Source: Candidatus Fermentibacteraceae bacterium
Lineage (GTDB): Bacteria > Fermentibacterota > Fermentibacteria > Fermentibacterales > JCC-6
Reading direction: 5' to 3'
Length of the DNA: 16,657 nucleotides
NCBI GenBank assembly: GCA_030596465.1
Contig: JAUVJW010000015.1
Span: forward strand, 1-16,657
Shown here: in pieces, positions 14,554 to 16,657 of the stretch
Layout: every line of letters begins with the position of its first letter
How positions within the stretch are numbered: position 1 is the first letter of the stretch
Notes under the pieces: model-generated
What the model saw: only the letters and a program-made list of their open reading frames with translations
What the model was told of the DNA's origin: nothing
Database searches by the model: none
Translations under genes and position numbers: made by a program

Positions 14554-15792
14554 ATGTCAGTAGTCAGACCCTTCAGGGGCCTCAGGCCCAGCAGAAATTT
14601 CGCTGAGAAGATCGCTTCTCCACCTTACGATGTTCTTGATTCACGGGAAGCCAGAGATTTGGTAAAGGATAACCCTCTCAGCTTTCTCAGAGTTGTCAAG
14701 CCTGAAGTTGATCTCGCTCCTGAGGTTGATCTTTACAGCGACCAGGTTTACAGGCAGGGCGCGAGAAATCTTCGCCGTCTTATGGAAGACGGACTGATGG
14801 CACAGGATGGCAATCCCTGTTTTTACTTTTACCGTCAAATTATGGGTAGCCATTCCCAGATTGGTCTTGTAGCATCTGTTTCAGCCGAGGATTACGACAA
14901 CGATGTTATTAAGAAACACGAGTTTACAAGGAAAGAAAAGGAAGAAGATCGTATACGCCATATAGAAATACAGAACGCGCAGTGCGGTCCCGTGTTTCTT
15001 ACATATCCTGATCTTAACGGTCTTGATGTAATTCAGCAGGCTGTTTGTGCGGGAGAGCCGGAATATGATTTTACCGCTGATGACGGAATTCGACATACTT
15101 TCTGGGTTATCTCTGATCTGGAAACCAGCGGCAGGATCAGCGATCTTTTTAAAAGTGATGTACCTTTCCTGTATGTTGCCGATGGTCATCACAGAAGTGC
15201 TTCCGGTGCTATAATTGCCAGGAGGAGAAAAGAAGCGAATCCCGGACATACAGGCAATGAAGAATACAACTATTTTCTTGCGGTGATATTCCCCAAGAGC
15301 CAGATGAAAATTCTTGCATACAACCGCGTTGTTAAAGATTTGAAGGGCAGAACCACCCGGCAACTCATCCAGGAAATATCGAAGAAGTTTTCTATTGAAA
15401 AGACAGATAAAAAGGAGCCTTCGAAAAACCAGGAGTTCAGTATGTATTCAGGTGGTGACTGGTACACCATTAAACCATTTGCGGGAACATTTTCCGGTAA
15501 TGATCCGGTAAAGAGCCTGGATGCCAGCATTCTTCAGGAAAACCTTCTTAATCCCGTTCTCGGTGTGGACAATCCCAGAACCGCGACTAACATTAAATTT
15601 GTGGGTGGTATACGCGGAACCGCCGAGTTGGAGAAACTTGTTGATTCCGGCAATTACTCCGTGGCTTTTTCCATGTACCCGACATCGGTAGATCAGCTTA
15701 TTGCGGTTGCAGACAGCGGAAATGTCATGCCTCCGAAATCGACATGGTTTGAGCCTAAACTAAGAAGCGGGCTGGTGGTACATGCTCTCTAG
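14554..15792 (+). CDS. DUF1015 family protein
   Basis: 412 residues, the full length usual for DUF1015. Family hallmarks: VRPFRGLRP (4-12), ASPPYDVLD (21-29), NPLSFLRVVKPE (40-51), KHEFTRKEKEEDRIRH (121-136), GPVFLTYPD (145-153), YVADGHHRSASG (207-218) and the C-terminal MPPKSTWFEPKLRSGLVV. Known: the family is soluble, widespread and of unproven function, often encoded near serine or phosphoglycerate metabolism genes. The conserved DGHHR and PPYD motifs suggest a catalytic pocket. Start ATG with GGAGGA 6 nt upstream. Its end overlaps the next gene by 11 bp, and it sits directly after gmd, so it is co-expressed with them. No signal peptide. The family call is firm; no reaction can be named. 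Confidence 0.92.
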   Translation: MSVVRPFRGLRPSRNFAEKIASPPYDVLDSREARDLVKDNPLSFLRVVKPEVDLAPEVDLYSDQVYRQGARNLRRLMEDGLMAQDGNPCFYFYRQIMGSHSQIGLVASVSAEDYDNDVIKKHEFTRKEKEEDRIRHIEIQNAQCGPVFLTYPDLNGLDVIQQAVCAGEPEYDFTADDGIRHTFWVISDLETSGRISDLFKSDVPFLYVADGHHRSASGAIIARRRKEANPGHTGNEEYNYFLAVIFPKSQMKILAYNRVVKDLKGRTTRQLIQEISKKFSIEKTDKKEPSKNQEFSMYSGGDWYTIKPFAGTFSGNDPVKSLDASILQENLLNPVLGVDNPRTATNIKFVGGIRGTAELEKLVDSGNYSVAFSMYPTSVDQLIAVADSGNVMPPKSTWFEPKLRSGLVVHAL

Positions 15793-16270
15793 AACTCTGC
15801 TTTTTATCCTGGGGGCAGTATTTCTTGCAGTAGCTGGATGCGGGAATCACCCGGCATCCGATTCTGTAAAGGCGTTTACCTTTGCACTGTCAGATTCCTC
15901 GTGGTCTGACGCATGGCAGATGGTTACTCCTGAAACCAGGGCAATCTGGGATTCTACCGCTGTTGTTTTTCAGAGATTCGGGTATACGGAAAGTTCAGAG
16001 TTTCTTAACACTTTATCTGTACCGATCACAGAAGAGGAGTTTACCTCTATTAATGGAGAAATGCTTTTCACGAGGATGGTTCAGAGTGCTCCTGAAACCG
16101 CAGAGCTTTCCAGCTCTGTTCGTGGCGTTGAACTTCCAGACTCTACAACTGCCCTTGTAACTATTGCCACCTCCGAAGGAGAGCAGATAGTGCCGGTAAA
16201 GCTTGTAGAGGGGCGTTGGTTGCTTGATCTTACAACGCTTACGCCGCCGCCTGAAGTACCAGCTGAATGA
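15782..16270 (+). CDS. Small lipoprotein of unknown function
   Basis: 162 residues. MLSRTLLFILGAVFLAVAGC is a type II signal peptide with lipobox VAGC, giving lipidated Cys20. The mature part begins GNHPASDSVKAFTFALSDSSWSDAWQMVTP, which resembles the NTF2-like/DUF4878 lipoproteins that begin with a helix ahead of a small alpha/beta fold. The middle has TEEEFTSINGEMLF. The end has strands (RGVELPDSTTALVTIATSEG, then IVPVKLVEGRWLLDL), again typical of that group, and a Pro/Glu tail. The NTF2-like assignment is tentative. The ATG lies within the last codons of the DUF1015 gene (11-bp overlap), so it is translationally coupled to it. Envelope location is firm; the role is unknown. Confidence 0.75.
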   Translation: MLSRTLLFILGAVFLAVAGCGNHPASDSVKAFTFALSDSSWSDAWQMVTPETRAIWDSTAVVFQRFGYTESSEFLNTLSVPITEEEFTSINGEMLFTRMVQSAPETAELSSSVRGVELPDSTTALVTIATSEGEQIVPVKLVEGRWLLDLTTLTPPPEVPAE

Positions 16271-16295
16271 GGAAAATGATGGGAGTCCAAGCCAT

Positions 16296-16657
16296 TTGAT
16301 TAAGCATTTCAAGAGAGAATTGAAAGAATCAGAGTATAAGAGATACCAGTTTAAGAGTTTCATTCTCTTTGCGGCAGGAGTAATTGTTTTTACTCTGATA
16401 GCCGGTTTTCTTTTCAGACAAAGCCCCACTCGGCGTCCAACCGGTCGAGCGGATATCGCAAGCGATTTTCCGGAAGGTGTCTGGTTTAATACATTTGAGC
16501 CTCTCAGTTTGTATAATCAGCTCAAGGGGCATGTTGTTGTTGTTCTTTTCAATGACTTCAACACCTTGTCCGACCTTGAGGATCTTACCGATTTTGGCGA
16601 GCTGAACAGAATTTTCCAGGATCAATCGGTAATCTGTCTTGTGGTTTCCGCTGGAAG
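16296..16657 (+). CDS. Membrane-anchored thioredoxin-fold-like protein, 5' part
   Basis: An open frame runs to the window end with no in-frame ATG near its start. The TTG at 16296, 10 nt after GGGAG (16281-16285), is the best start and gives 120 codons. A basic cytoplasmic stretch (HFKRELKESEYKRYQFK) precedes one membrane segment (residues 22-40, FILFAAGVIVFTLIAGFLF) and a linker. Then comes FPEGVWFNTFEPLSLYNQLK, GHVVVVLFNDFN and later QSVICLVVSAG. This matches the start of thioredoxin-like domains in TlpA/NHL-repeat proteins (WLNT-PLSL-GKVVLLDFW). The redox CxxC position, just after the VVVLF strand, holds Asn/Thr/Ser residues, so this would be non-redox. It follows the small lipoprotein by 25 nt and is likely the same transcript. 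Whether NHL repeats follow is outside the window. Confidence 0.5.
   Translation, partial: MIKHFKRELKESEYKRYQFKSFILFAAGVIVFTLIAGFLFRQSPTRRPTGRADIASDFPEGVWFNTFEPLSLYNQLKGHVVVVLFNDFNTLSDLEDLTDFGELNRIFQDQSVICLVVSAG

Noticed and set aside
1..16657. CRISPR arrays, tRNA/rRNA genes, insertion sequences, long direct repeats
   Set aside because: None were seen by reading; short T/A runs and the two hairpins are the only repeats or structures I can support.

Overview
The window reads as a contiguous chromosomal segment of a Gram-negative bacterium with moderate GC content. A gingipain-type (C25) peptidase with a type IX secretion (Por) C-terminal sorting domain and two lipobox lipoproteins point to the Fibrobacteres-Chlorobi-Bacteroidetes (FCB) side of the tree. 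The MglA/roadblock/DUF4388 gene set is common in poorly cultured FCB-like candidate phyla (Fermentibacteria would fit). This placement is an inference from gene content, not a phylogenetic result. UAG, UGA and UAA all end genes here, and most starts carry a GAAAGGA/GGAG-type Shine-Dalgarno.

Layout. (1) 1-846, plus strand: the C-terminal part of a secreted C25 cysteine peptidase, followed by a strong hairpin shared with the convergent operon. (2) 895-4704, minus strand: a signalling operon. In transcription order it holds a roadblock (MglB-like) gene broken by one in-frame amber codon, an intact MglA-like small GTPase, a DUF4388/PATAN protein with a probable roadblock-like C-terminus, a DnaA-type AAA+ ATPase lacking the DnaA DNA-binding domain, and, after a 138-nt gap, a stand-alone roadblock protein. 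(3) 4951-6504, plus strand: an extremely acidic lipoprotein built of PPC-like beta modules, ending in an intrinsic terminator. (4) 6553-12746, minus strand: an eIF2B/MtnA-fold protein, AddB and AddA, tightly coupled (stop adjacent to start, then a 4-bp overlap), from a good sigma70-like promoter that lies inside the 5' end of the divergent gene. (5) 12772-16657, plus strand: a helical/TPR-like hypothetical protein, GDP-mannose 4,6-dehydratase, a DUF1015 protein, a small lipoprotein overlapping it, and the start of a membrane-anchored thioredoxin-fold-like protein cut by the window edge.

The most interesting block is 895-4704. It combines a Ras-like GTPase switch (MglA), roadblock partners of the type that regulate such GTPases, a PATAN/DUF4388 protein of the type linked to two-component output, and a DnaA-derived ATPase that has lost its DNA-binding domain. 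I read it as a candidate GTPase/ATPase signalling or polarity module. The amber codon in the MglB-like gene is either a recent lesion, an assembly error or a recoding event. The AddAB block is a recombination-repair nuclease whose AddB subunit has lost the iron-sulfur cysteines. No RNA genes, CRISPR arrays, insertion sequences or prophage genes were seen.
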